NCBI GenBank assembly: GCA_049642705.1
Contig: JBARPB010000104.1
Location: forward strand, 1-5,006
Direction: 5' to 3'
DNA: 5,006 nt
From: CAZYPU01 sp049642705
GTDB taxonomy: Bacteria > Omnitrophota > Gorgyraeia > JABMRN01 > RBG-13-46-9
Part shown: in pieces, positions 1 through 5,006 of the stretch
How the letters are laid out: each line of letters begins with the position of its first letter
Numbering within the stretch: position 1 is the stretch's first letter
Notes under the pieces: generated by a model
Databases searched by the model: none
The model's input: only the letters and a program-made list of their open reading frames with translations
Told to the model about the DNA's origin: nothing
Program-made: the position numbers and the translations under genes

Positions 1-1
1 A

Positions 2-520
2 TATATATATGGAGAAAAAATACTTTTAAGTGTAACATATTTTCACATGATGTTTAGGAGCTTAATAAACGCTGTTTACAATCCCGCCACATTCACAACC
101 GCAGCATACGAAAATACGAGCAAAGCACATTCACACGGCATCGAAACCGGCGCACTTATCAGACCCATAAAGAACCTTACATTAAAAGGTTCGTATACCT
201 ACGACTACACAAAAGATCATGACACCGATACCTACTTATTAAGGCGCCCTCTGCACAAATTTAAAATAAATACCTTTTGGGAAATTGTGCCGAAATGGGA
301 TGTGAATATCGAGATTAGGTATGACGGTATGAGACTCGATTGGGGAAGTGATAAGTTGAAATCTTATGCCGTTGTTAATTTGGCAAGTAATTATAAAATT
401 ATGAAAAATTTGAATGTTTTTATGCGGATTGAGAATATGTTTGATAAGCGCTATGAAGAGGCAAGGGGTTTCGGAACGAGCCCCTTCGCCGTATACGTAG
501 GAACAAAGGCCGAATTTTAA
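2..520 (+). CDS. TonB-dependent outer-membrane receptor, BtuB/colicin-I receptor type (C-terminal part, 5' truncated by window edge)
   Basis: The frame is open to the left edge, so the visible 172 residues are the last part of a beta-barrel receptor that is usually 600-700 residues long. The ATG at 47 is internal: the residues before it (GEKILLSVTYFH) already read as a barrel strand. Typical family features are alternating hydrophobic/aromatic strands, the segment YENTSKAHSHGIE (the 'YEN-x-(G/S)KA-x-x-x-G(I/V)E' stretch common in BtuB and siderophore receptors), RRPLHKF, and the closing RIENMFDKRYEEARGF followed by a final strand ending in Phe, the outer-membrane assembly signal. Such receptors import cobalamin, siderophores or similar ligands using TonB energy. 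The plug domain and TonB box lie outside the window, so the ligand cannot be read; BtuB-like is my best guess. A Dph6-like gene follows after 2 bp and a TonB-like gene after that, suggesting one transport operon. Confidence 0.9.
   Translation, partial: YIYGEKILLSVTYFHMMFRSLINAVYNPATFTTAAYENTSKAHSHGIETGALIRPIKNLTLKGSYTYDYTKDHDTDTYLLRRPLHKFKINTFWEIVPKWDVNIEIRYDGMRLDWGSDKLKSYAVVNLASNYKIMKNLNVFMRIENMFDKRYEEARGFGTSPFAVYVGTKAEF
463..486 (+). other. Intragenic hairpin near the 3' end of the receptor gene
   Basis: AAGGGG (463-468) can pair with CCCCTT (481-486), and the loop adds a short inner stem (TCG 471-473 with CGA 477-479, GAA loop). No T-run follows, so it is not a rho-independent terminator. 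It may be chance within codons for ARGFGTSPF. Confidence 0.3.
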
Positions 521-522
521 CG

Positions 523-1185
523 ATGATTGAAACAAAAAAAGCGTTCTGCTCGTGGAGTGGGGGAAAGGAAAGCGCCCTGGCGCTTTATAGGGCAAAAAAG
601 TCAGGAATCAATGTTCCCTATTTAATAAACATGACATCCGAAGGCGGAGAATATTCACGGACCCACGGGATTAAGGCCTCGTGTCTGCGGTCGCAATCGG
701 AGGCAAGCGGAATTCCCGTGATTCAGCAACAGGCTTCATGGCAAAATTATGAGAAAGAGTTTAAAAGGATTGTCTTAGAATTAAAACATAACGGCGTACA
801 AATAGGGATTTTTGGGGATATAGACCTTCAGGAGCATCGAGATTGGGTAGGGAAGATTTGTAATGAAGCGGATATCGAACCAATATTACCATTATGGAAA
901 GAAAAAAGAGAACGCCTATTTGATGAGTTTATTCGCGTCGGTTTCAGGGCAATTGTCGTAACGCTTAAAGACAGCGTTTTAGGCAAGGAATGGCTGGGTC
1001 GGGTAATAGATAAGAAATTCGTCAAAGATATAAAAGCCATTAATGGTATCGATATCTCCGGCGAAAAAGGCGAATATCATACATTTGTCTTTGATGGGCC
1101 GATTTTTAAAAGCCCCATAAAGTTTTCGACCGGGAAGCAAATATTGAAAGAGGACTATTGTTTTTTAGAATTAACTACTATATAA
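523..1185 (+). CDS. Dph6-family (diphthine-ammonia ligase-like) PP-loop ATP pyrophosphatase
   Basis: The 220-residue protein is a full-length member of the ATP-PPase family that includes archaeal and eukaryotic Dph6 (diphthine-ammonia ligase). Visible hallmarks are the N-terminal PP-loop SGGKES (residues 12-17) for ATP binding, a conserved GDIDLQEHR segment (98-106), PLW (123-125), and the family signature GEKGEYHT followed by FDGP (180-193). The family activates a carboxylate by adenylation before amide formation. In archaea and eukaryotes the substrate is diphthine on elongation factor 2, but bacteria are not known to make diphthamide, so the substrate here is unknown. It is probably cytoplasmic, since no signal peptide or membrane segment is seen. 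The ATG lies 2 bp after the receptor stop; the only Shine-Dalgarno candidate, AAAGG (505-509), is 13 nt away, so translational coupling is likely. Position between a receptor and a TonB-like gene suggests work on an imported ligand, perhaps a corrinoid; that is inference. Confidence 0.9.
   Translation: MIETKKAFCSWSGGKESALALYRAKKSGINVPYLINMTSEGGEYSRTHGIKASCLRSQSEASGIPVIQQQASWQNYEKEFKRIVLELKHNGVQIGIFGDIDLQEHRDWVGKICNEADIEPILPLWKEKRERLFDEFIRVGFRAIVVTLKDSVLGKEWLGRVIDKKFVKDIKAINGIDISGEKGEYHTFVFDGPIFKSPIKFSTGKQILKEDYCFLELTTI
569..586 (+). other. Perfect 8-bp inverted repeat inside the Dph6-like gene
   Basis: AAAGCGCC (569-576) and GGCGCTTT (579-586) are perfect reverse complements separated by CT. 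As RNA this is best drawn as a 7-bp stem with a CCUG loop. It overlaps the codons just after the PP-loop (S-A-L-A-L), so it may simply reflect the repeated Ala/Leu codons. No T-tract follows. Confidence 0.4.
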
Positions 1186-1186
1186 T
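1158..1186 (+). promoter_or_regulatory. Possible promoter for the TonB-like gene (weak -35, consensus -10)
   Basis: A perfect TATAAT at 1181-1186 overlaps the stop codon of the Dph6-like gene; 17 bp upstream is TTGTTT (1158-1163), which matches only the TTG of the -35 consensus. The start codon of the next gene is at 1196, so transcription from here would begin only about 2-4 nt before it and give an almost leaderless mRNA. AT-rich sequence makes chance matches common. Confidence 0.35.
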
Positions 1187-1195
1187 GTAAATGCC

Positions 1196-1810
1196 ATGCT
1201 TAACGACACCGTTTTCCGCATAGCTTTCGCACTGTCGCTTTCGCTTCATATTTTCGCGGTATCGGCAGGGGGCTTTTTTCAAGGCGTGCCTCCGGTCGAA
1301 GAAAACCACGAAATCGAGGTCACATATATTATACCTGAAGAATCGAAAGACGAGATGCAGGAAAGAATAATCGAAAACCTGCCGCAGAAATACGACCTGC
1401 GCGATAAGGAATTGCGGCAAAGCGAAAGAAAGAAAACAATAACCGAAGACGGTTCGGTAAAGACAGAAGGGGAACTTGTCCGTGAGCAATACCTCCATGA
1501 AAAAGAATTAGAGCGCCTCGAGGAATACATCCAGTATTACGAATTGATACGGGAAAAAATCAAAAAGCTCGTAGCGCAAAACTATACGGCCTCCCGCGAA
1601 GAGGGGGCCGTTGAGGTCGCCTTCTGTCTCGATAAGAACGGATTCCTCAAGAACCTCTTTTTAGACAAGCCAAAAAGCGCCCAAAGCGTAGTTCTTCGCG
1701 AGACGGCGCTAAAAAGCATAAGGCAGTGCTCGCCGTTCCCGCCATTCCCGGAATCGCTAAAGAATAACGACCTTACCTTCAGCCTTGCAATAATCTTCAA
1801 GAAAAAATAA
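1196..1810 (+). CDS. TonB-family energy transducer (small, single membrane anchor, TonB C-terminal domain)
   Basis: This 204-residue protein has the TonB/TolA plan. A membrane anchor spans about residues 6-28 and carries S14-x-x-x-H18, the spacing of the Ser/His pair that E. coli TonB needs for coupling to ExbB-ExbD. A charged periplasmic linker follows, rich in Glu, Lys and Arg, with likely coiled coil at about 93-126. The C-terminal domain (about 115-204) contains GAVEVAFCLDKNG, a helix with AL-x-x-I and the characteristic SPFPPFPESL (179-188). The usual Pro-Lys-rich spacer of TonB is missing. Cys144 and Cys178 could form a disulfide. It would pass proton-motive-force energy to outer-membrane receptors, most simply the one encoded at 2-520; ExbB/ExbD are not in the window. 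The ATG at 1196 is the only start that keeps the anchor, yet no Shine-Dalgarno precedes it. TolA-like function is the alternative. Confidence 0.85.
   Translation: MLNDTVFRIAFALSLSLHIFAVSAGGFFQGVPPVEENHEIEVTYIIPEESKDEMQERIIENLPQKYDLRDKELRQSERKKTITEDGSVKTEGELVREQYLHEKELERLEEYIQYYELIREKIKKLVAQNYTASREEGAVEVAFCLDKNGFLKNLFLDKPKSAQSVVLRETALKSIRQCSPFPPFPESLKNNDLTFSLAIIFKKK
1586..1611 (+). other. Intragenic 9-bp hairpin in the TonB-like gene
   Basis: ACGGCCTCC (1586-1594) pairs with GGGGGCCGT (1603-1611) through nine pairs including one G-T, with an 8-nt loop. It sits at the linker/C-terminal-domain boundary (about residues 131-139). No T-run follows, so it is not a standard terminator. Confidence 0.35.
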
Positions 1811-1825
1811 AAAAGCGTATTTCAC

Positions 1826-1854
1826 TTGACAAAAAGGCGAAATTCAGGTATACT
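1826..1854 (+). promoter_or_regulatory. Sigma70-type promoter of the marR-efflux operon
   Basis: A perfect -35 box TTGACA (1826-1831) and a -10 box TATACT (1849-1854, 5 of 6 consensus) are separated by exactly 17 bp. Transcription would start near 1860-1862, about 50 nt before the MarR-family start codon. The -35 begins 16 nt after the stop codon of the TonB-like gene, and no terminator hairpin lies between, so upstream transcripts may also read through. The palindromic operator begins 9 nt after the -10 box. Confidence 0.85.
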
Positions 1855-1862
1855 TAAATATG

Positions 1863-1881
1863 TAAATAGTTAAACTATTTA
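1863..1881 (+). promoter_or_regulatory. Palindromic operator, probable MarR-family binding site
   Basis: TAAATAGTT-A-AACTATTTA is a perfect 9-bp inverted repeat around a single base, a size and AT-rich composition typical of MarR-family operators. It lies at the predicted transcription start just downstream of the -10 box, where a bound dimer would block RNA polymerase. A second palindrome, GTTAAA-CTA-TTTAAC (1869-1883), overlaps it, so the dimer register is ambiguous. The adjacent marR-type gene makes autorepression the simplest reading. Confidence 0.75.
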
Positions 1882-1900
1882 ACAATTAAGTGATTTAACA
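1877..1900 (+). repeat. Direct repeat ATTTAACA x2 in the leader of the marR-type gene
   Basis: ATTTAACA occurs at 1877-1884 and again at 1893-1900, 16 bp apart, or about one and a half helical turns. The first copy is part of the operator palindrome. The second may be a half-site for an extra regulator dimer, or chance in AT-rich DNA. Confidence 0.4.
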
Positions 1901-1901
1901 A

Positions 1902-1906
1902 AAGGA
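1902..1906 (+). promoter_or_regulatory. Ribosome binding site of the MarR-family gene
   Basis: AAGGA at 1902-1906, inside AAAAGGAA, lies 5 nt before the ATG at 1912. It is the clearest Shine-Dalgarno site in the window and fixes the start codon. Confidence 0.8.
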
Positions 1907-1911
1907 ACTTT

Positions 1912-2367
1912 ATGCATATAAAAGAATTCTCGAAAGAGATGCTGAATATCATGCCGCTTATAAACGCATCATTCATCAGGAAGCTGCCGGCGTCGTTCAA
2001 AGAAGGGCGATTAACCATTTCCCAAATGCTAATACTGGAAATGCTCCGAGCAAAAAAAGAATGCCGGATGAGCGACATCTCGAAATCGCTTGGCGTAACA
2101 AAGAGCGCAATCACCGCCATTACGGACCGGCTTATAAAGGCGCATCTTGTGAAAAGGGTGAGGTCGCAAGACGACAGGCGGGTTGTTACAGCTTGCCTGA
2201 GGCCCCAAGGGCTGAAACTCTCAAATAAGCTCCAAAATCATAAGCTGAGAGTAATAAGCGCTCTTTTTTCCAACATCAGCCGTGAGGAACGCACGCAGTA
2301 TCTGAGCATTTTAAGGAAGGTTCAAAAAAATCTGGCTTCAAAGCCCAGACGAAAATCTTATGCGTAG
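1912..2367 (+). CDS. MarR-family winged helix-turn-helix transcriptional regulator
   Basis: At 151 residues this is a normal-length MarR protein. The N- and C-terminal helices (about 1-30 and 105-145) would form the dimer interface. The DNA-binding part reads LTISQMLILEML, then MSDISKSLGVTKSAITAITDRLIKAHLVKRV (split here as helix-turn-helix, residues about 53-83), followed by the wing with the diagnostic DDRR (87-90) and a strand to VTACL. Such dimers bind palindromes and release DNA when they bind small aromatic or other inducers, or when oxidised. The single Cys51 and Cys95 do not match the reactive N-terminal Cys of OhrR, so ligand control is more likely than peroxide sensing. It is first in the operon, follows its own promoter and palindrome, and overlaps the outer-membrane factor gene by 8 bp, so it is predicted to repress itself and the pump genes. 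The C-terminal tail is basic (KPRRKSYA). Confidence 0.93.
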   Translation: MHIKEFSKEMLNIMPLINASFIRKLPASFKEGRLTISQMLILEMLRAKKECRMSDISKSLGVTKSAITAITDRLIKAHLVKRVRSQDDRRVVTACLRPQGLKLSNKLQNHKLRVISALFSNISREERTQYLSILRKVQKNLASKPRRKSYA

Positions 2368-3820
2368 AATTTTAGCTGCAATAAGCGCCTTTTTATTGGC
2401 ATTCCCGGCTCTCCCGGAAGCCCTTGCTTCCGAGAGAGAGGTGGTGGAATATTCGCTTTCCGAATGCCTGGATACAGGCCTTAATAATAACCTTGATATA
2501 AAAATCGCTAAAATAGAAGCTTTGATAAAAGACCAGGATGTTTTACTTTCCGAATCGGTATTCGACGCCATATTTACCGGAAATGTAAGCTATACCGACG
2601 ACCAGAGCGCTTCGTCCAGTCCTCTATTCGGATCAAAAACCATGACAACCAATTACGAAATGGGTATCACAAAAGAATTGCCGACAGGCACCGAGCTTTC
2701 CATAGACTACCTGGATACAAGGGAATGGACAGATCGGATGTTTACGACAATTAACCCCTACCACAAAGCGGAGCTTTCCTTTACGGCCAGGCAGCCGGTG
2801 CTCAAGAATTTCCTGGGTTATATCGATAGGAAGTCGGTGAAACTTTCCAAAATAGAAGCGGAAATCGCGGGCATAGAAGCGATGGACAGAATAGAAAACG
2901 CAATTGCGGATATAGGAAAGGCGTACTGGCGGCTTGTGTTTTCGTATCAAAATGTCGCTTTAAGAAAAGAACTCTTGAAGCAGGCCGAGGAACTGTATAA
3001 TAGGTATAAAGAGCATTTAAAGATGGGGTTCGTCGAAGAAACGGACCTGTATGAAACAGAAGCAAATATGCGCATCAGAAAAATAGAATTGCTGTTAGCG
3101 CAAAACGACCTTATTACTGCCAGCAATAATCTCCTCTTTTTGTTAAATGAAGAGGCCGATTTTATCGTGATGCCCAAAGACAAGCTCGAGACCCTTTGGG
3201 GAGGGGCTAACCTTTTCGAATCCTTAAATACGGCGTTTATAGCCAATCGCGATTATCGCATGAAGAAAAAGAACCTCACTGCCAAGAAGGTTAACCTGAA
3301 AATGAAAGAGAACAGCCTGTGGCCCCAGATTGACCTGGTCGGCACGCTCTCGACGAGCGGCGTGGACAGAAAGTTTGAGCACGCTAACCGACGCCTTTCG
3401 ACAAATAAGCACCCTTATTACTACGGCGGCATCGAGGTCAGTTACCCTTTGGAAAACAGAGAGGCGCGCGGCGAATTCAATAAGGCATCACTTGAAAAAG
3501 AAAAGGCGATTCTCGAAATTTTGCGCGTTGAAAAGAAAATTTTTACCGACGTTGACAAAGAGGTAAGAGTTGTTAATCTTCGCCTGGAAAACGCGAAACG
3601 CTGGACAAAGATTAAAAAAATACAATACGAAAAATTCAAGGAAGAGGAAAAGAAGTTAAAATACGGGCGCTCTACAAGCAAAATTGTTGTGGATTACCAG
3701 AACGATTTAACACTTGCGGCAATACGCCAATATCTTGCGGTCCTGGATTACTACTATTCCCTCATAGACCTTGAAAACGCCAAAGATACCTTGCTTGTCA
3801 GGATAGGAGTTATTGAATAG
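2360..3820 (+). CDS. TolC-family outer-membrane efflux protein
   Basis: The 486-residue product has the length of TolC/OprM-type channels, which form a trimeric tunnel across outer membrane and periplasm for RND pumps or type I secretion. It begins with a Sec signal peptide (MRR, hydrophobic core 4-18, cleavage likely after ALA 21-23). No lipobox Cys is present, so it resembles TolC rather than lipidated OprM. Two outer-membrane-factor repeats are visible: the first from YSLSECLDTGLNNNL (31-45) through long Glu/Lys-rich helices, the second with PLENREARGEF (363-373), a long coiled helix, and KYGRSTSKIVVDYQNDL (434-450), a hallmark near the second helix pair. The ATG at 2360 overlaps the marR-type stop (out of frame, 8 bp), with no clear Shine-Dalgarno, pointing to translational coupling. 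The RND pump gene follows with a one-base overlap. Confidence 0.93.
   Translation: MRRILAAISAFLLAFPALPEALASEREVVEYSLSECLDTGLNNNLDIKIAKIEALIKDQDVLLSESVFDAIFTGNVSYTDDQSASSSPLFGSKTMTTNYEMGITKELPTGTELSIDYLDTREWTDRMFTTINPYHKAELSFTARQPVLKNFLGYIDRKSVKLSKIEAEIAGIEAMDRIENAIADIGKAYWRLVFSYQNVALRKELLKQAEELYNRYKEHLKMGFVEETDLYETEANMRIRKIELLLAQNDLITASNNLLFLLNEEADFIVMPKDKLETLWGGANLFESLNTAFIANRDYRMKKKNLTAKKVNLKMKENSLWPQIDLVGTLSTSGVDRKFEHANRRLSTNKHPYYYGGIEVSYPLENREARGEFNKASLEKEKAILEILRVEKKIFTDVDKEVRVVNLRLENAKRWTKIKKIQYEKFKEEEKKLKYGRSTSKIVVDYQNDLTLAAIRQYLAVLDYYYSLIDLENAKDTLLVRIGVIE
2409..2438 (+). other. Strong mRNA hairpin in the signal-peptide region of the outer-membrane factor gene
   Basis: Bases 2409-2421 pair with 2426-2438 to give a 13-position stem with a single C-A mismatch (2414/2433) and a CCTT tetraloop. 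The hairpin begins 49 nt after the start codon and covers the codons around the signal-peptidase site. It is not followed by a T-run, so it is not an intrinsic terminator. A role in slowing translation, mRNA stability or segmental decay is possible; chance is not excluded. Confidence 0.55.
3805..3809 (+). promoter_or_regulatory. Ribosome binding site supporting the GTG start of the RND pump
   Basis: AGGAG at 3805-3809 lies inside the end of the outer-membrane factor gene, 10 nt before the GTG at 3820. It supports the GTG as start; no ATG in this frame occurs until residue 95, well beyond the first membrane helix. Confidence 0.65.
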
Positions 3821-5006
3821 TGAAAATATCCGAATTTTCGGTAAAAAATTCCCTTTTCATAAACCTGCTTTCCATATTTTTTCTCGTAGTGGGCGCCGCC
3901 GCCATACTGAACCTCAATAAAGAGGTTTTCCCGAATGTCACCTTTGACCTGGTTCAGGTCTCTGTCGCATATCCCGGCGCTACAGCCAAAGACGTCGAGA
4001 AATTAATAACAACGCCCATCGAAAAAGAACTAAGGGAGGTAGACGACATAGAGGAAATAAGGTCTGTTTCGGGGAACAACGTGTCCGCATTATACATAAA
4101 AATGAACCCCGACGCCAAGGATAAGAACAAAATAGTGAATGATATCCAAAGGGCTGTTGACAAAATAAAAGACCTCCCGGCTGACGCCGAAGACCCCCTT
4201 GTCCAAGAGATAAACATGAAGCTCATTCCCGTTATAGAGGTGGCGATGAGCGGCGCTCAAGACGAGTTTAAACTTCAGGGATATGCCGAGTCGCTTGAAG
4301 GGATGCTGCTTGATATACCTGAAGTCGCGCGGGTGCAAAGAAGGGGCTGGCGCGACAGAGAGGTTTGGGTGGAAATCGATCCGAAAAAATTGAGGGAATA
4401 TTATATCTCGCTGGACGAGGTAATGACGGCCTTGCGCACAAAGAACCTGAACCTTCCGGCCGGTACCATGCGTGGGAAAGATACCGAATATATTATAAGG
4501 ACAAGCGGGGAATTCTTAAGCAACAGGGACATCGAGGAAACTATCGTGCGCGCAAGCGATATCGGGGACTGGCTGCGCATCAAAGATGTCGCCAGAGTGC
4601 GCGATGCTTTTGAGGATGAGAATGAAGTTATAAAGTCGTTCGGGACGCGCGCCATCAACCTTATCGTGTTGAAAAAGGAAAAGGCCGATGCCATAGAGCT
4701 CGTCAGCAAGACAAAAGGGGTTGTGGAAAAGTTCAAGAAAGGCATTCCCGGAAGCGTGCACGTCTATACCCTTAATGATATGTCGCTATACATAAAGAGG
4801 CGGCTAAACATTCTCCGGAATAACGGTATTGTAGGAATACTATTGGTCCTGATAGCGCTTCGCCTTTTTATGACAAAACGAGTGGCTTTTTTTACGGCGG
4901 CAGGCATTCCGATCGCCTTTTCCATAACGCTGGGTTTTATGATGGCAACCGGCATGAGCATAAACATGATGACAATGTTCGGGCTTATCATCGTGCTGGG
5001 CATGAT
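3820..5006 (+). CDS. RND (HAE1/AcrB-type) efflux pump inner-membrane permease, N-terminal part (3' truncated by window edge)
   Basis: A GTG start shares its G with the preceding TAG stop. The frame stays open for 395 codons to the right edge, about 38% of a usual 1000-1050-residue pump. The order fits the family: first membrane helix (about 12-32), FP at 37-38, VAYPGA (49-54), T-x-PIEKEL (64-71) with DDIEEIRSVSG (75-85) of the porter domain, then the PN1/PN2 porter subdomains to about residue 325, second helix (about 336-351), third helix (about 355-377) with GIPI, and the start of the fourth helix, FGLIIVLGM. The proton-relay Asp pair normally follows directly and lies just outside. These proton-driven trimers export drugs, solvents or dyes with an adaptor and a TolC-type channel. 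The channel gene is directly upstream; the adaptor gene is not in the window. A heavy-metal (CusA) pump is less likely, but substrates cannot be read. Confidence 0.93.
   Translation, partial: MKISEFSVKNSLFINLLSIFFLVVGAAAILNLNKEVFPNVTFDLVQVSVAYPGATAKDVEKLITTPIEKELREVDDIEEIRSVSGNNVSALYIKMNPDAKDKNKIVNDIQRAVDKIKDLPADAEDPLVQEINMKLIPVIEVAMSGAQDEFKLQGYAESLEGMLLDIPEVARVQRRGWRDREVWVEIDPKKLREYYISLDEVMTALRTKNLNLPAGTMRGKDTEYIIRTSGEFLSNRDIEETIVRASDIGDWLRIKDVARVRDAFEDENEVIKSFGTRAINLIVLKKEKADAIELVSKTKGVVEKFKKGIPGSVHVYTLNDMSLYIKRRLNILRNNGIVGILLVLIALRLFMTKRVAFFTAAGIPIAFSITLGFMMATGMSINMMTMFGLIIVLGM

Noticed and set aside
1..10. (AT)5 run at the window start as a repeat or regulatory element
   Set aside because: It encodes Tyr-Ile-Tyr in the receptor frame and is too short and too close to the edge to interpret.
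47..520. ATG at 47 as the real start of the receptor gene
   Set aside because: The frame is open to the window edge, the residues before the ATG fit a barrel strand, and a 157-residue receptor would lack the plug and most of the barrel.
239..595. Minus-strand open frame of 118 codons over the receptor/Dph6-like junction
   Set aside because: It is antisense to two clearly recognisable genes, its product shows no domain, and it has no convincing start context.
1161..1166. T-run (TTTTTT) near the end of the Dph6-like gene as a terminator
   Set aside because: No GC-rich hairpin precedes it and it lies inside the coding region.
1811..1911. A terminator or small RNA gene in the intergenic gap
   Set aside because: The only inverted repeats are the AT-rich operator palindromes with no following T-run; promoter, operator and ribosome binding site account for the gap.
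2633..3246. Several overlapping minus-strand open frames inside the outer-membrane factor gene
   Set aside because: They are shadows of a well-supported gene, have low-complexity or Cys/His/Phe-rich products and match nothing I recognise.
4365..4613. Plus-strand open frame of 82 codons in a different frame within the pump region
   Set aside because: The RND frame reads continuously through it with family motifs; the alternative product (Arg/Gly/Tyr-rich) looks like an out-of-frame shadow.
4764..5003. Minus-strand open frame with hydrophobic, Met-rich product near the right edge
   Set aside because: It is the antisense of RND membrane helices 2-4; antisense of membrane-helix codons often stays open and hydrophobic-looking.

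Overview
The window carries six protein-coding genes, all on the plus strand and tightly packed. It suggests a diderm (outer-membrane) bacterium: it encodes the end of a TonB-dependent outer-membrane receptor, a TonB-type energy transducer, a TolC-type outer-membrane factor and an RND pump. Base composition is moderate to AT-rich, with frequent ATA (Ile) and AGG/AGA (Arg) codons. I cannot place the species. The short TonB-like protein and the codon style remind me of uncultivated diderm lineages such as Omnitrophota, but that is a weak impression.

Region 1 (1-1810) looks like an uptake module. It holds the C-terminal part of a BtuB/colicin-I-type receptor cut by the left edge (2-520), a PP-loop ATP pyrophosphatase of the Dph6 (diphthine-ammonia ligase) family two bases later (523-1185), and a small TonB-family protein ten bases after that (1196-1810). 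The receptor brings a ligand, perhaps a corrinoid, through the outer membrane and the TonB-like protein would power it. The Dph6-like enzyme is the unexplained partner, because bacteria are not known to make diphthamide.

Region 2 (1811-1911) is the only real intergenic gap. It contains a near-consensus sigma70-type promoter (TTGACA, 17 bp, TATACT), then a 19-bp perfect palindrome at the expected transcription start, further TTTAAC repeats and a good ribosome binding site.

Region 3 (1912-5006) is a drug or solvent efflux operon: a MarR-family regulator (1912-2367), a TolC-family outer-membrane factor overlapping it by 8 bp (2360-3820), and an RND (HAE1-type) inner-membrane pump that starts at a GTG sharing one base with the previous stop codon (3820 to beyond the right edge). 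The pump frame runs off the window, so only its first 395 residues are seen. No periplasmic adaptor (MFP) gene is present in the window. The layout predicts an autorepressed operon in which MarR binds the palindrome and releases it when an inducer, probably a pump substrate, is present.

No RNA genes, CRISPR arrays, insertion sequences or convincing rho-independent terminators were seen. Several strong hairpins lie inside coding regions; the best is in the signal-peptide region of the outer-membrane factor gene.
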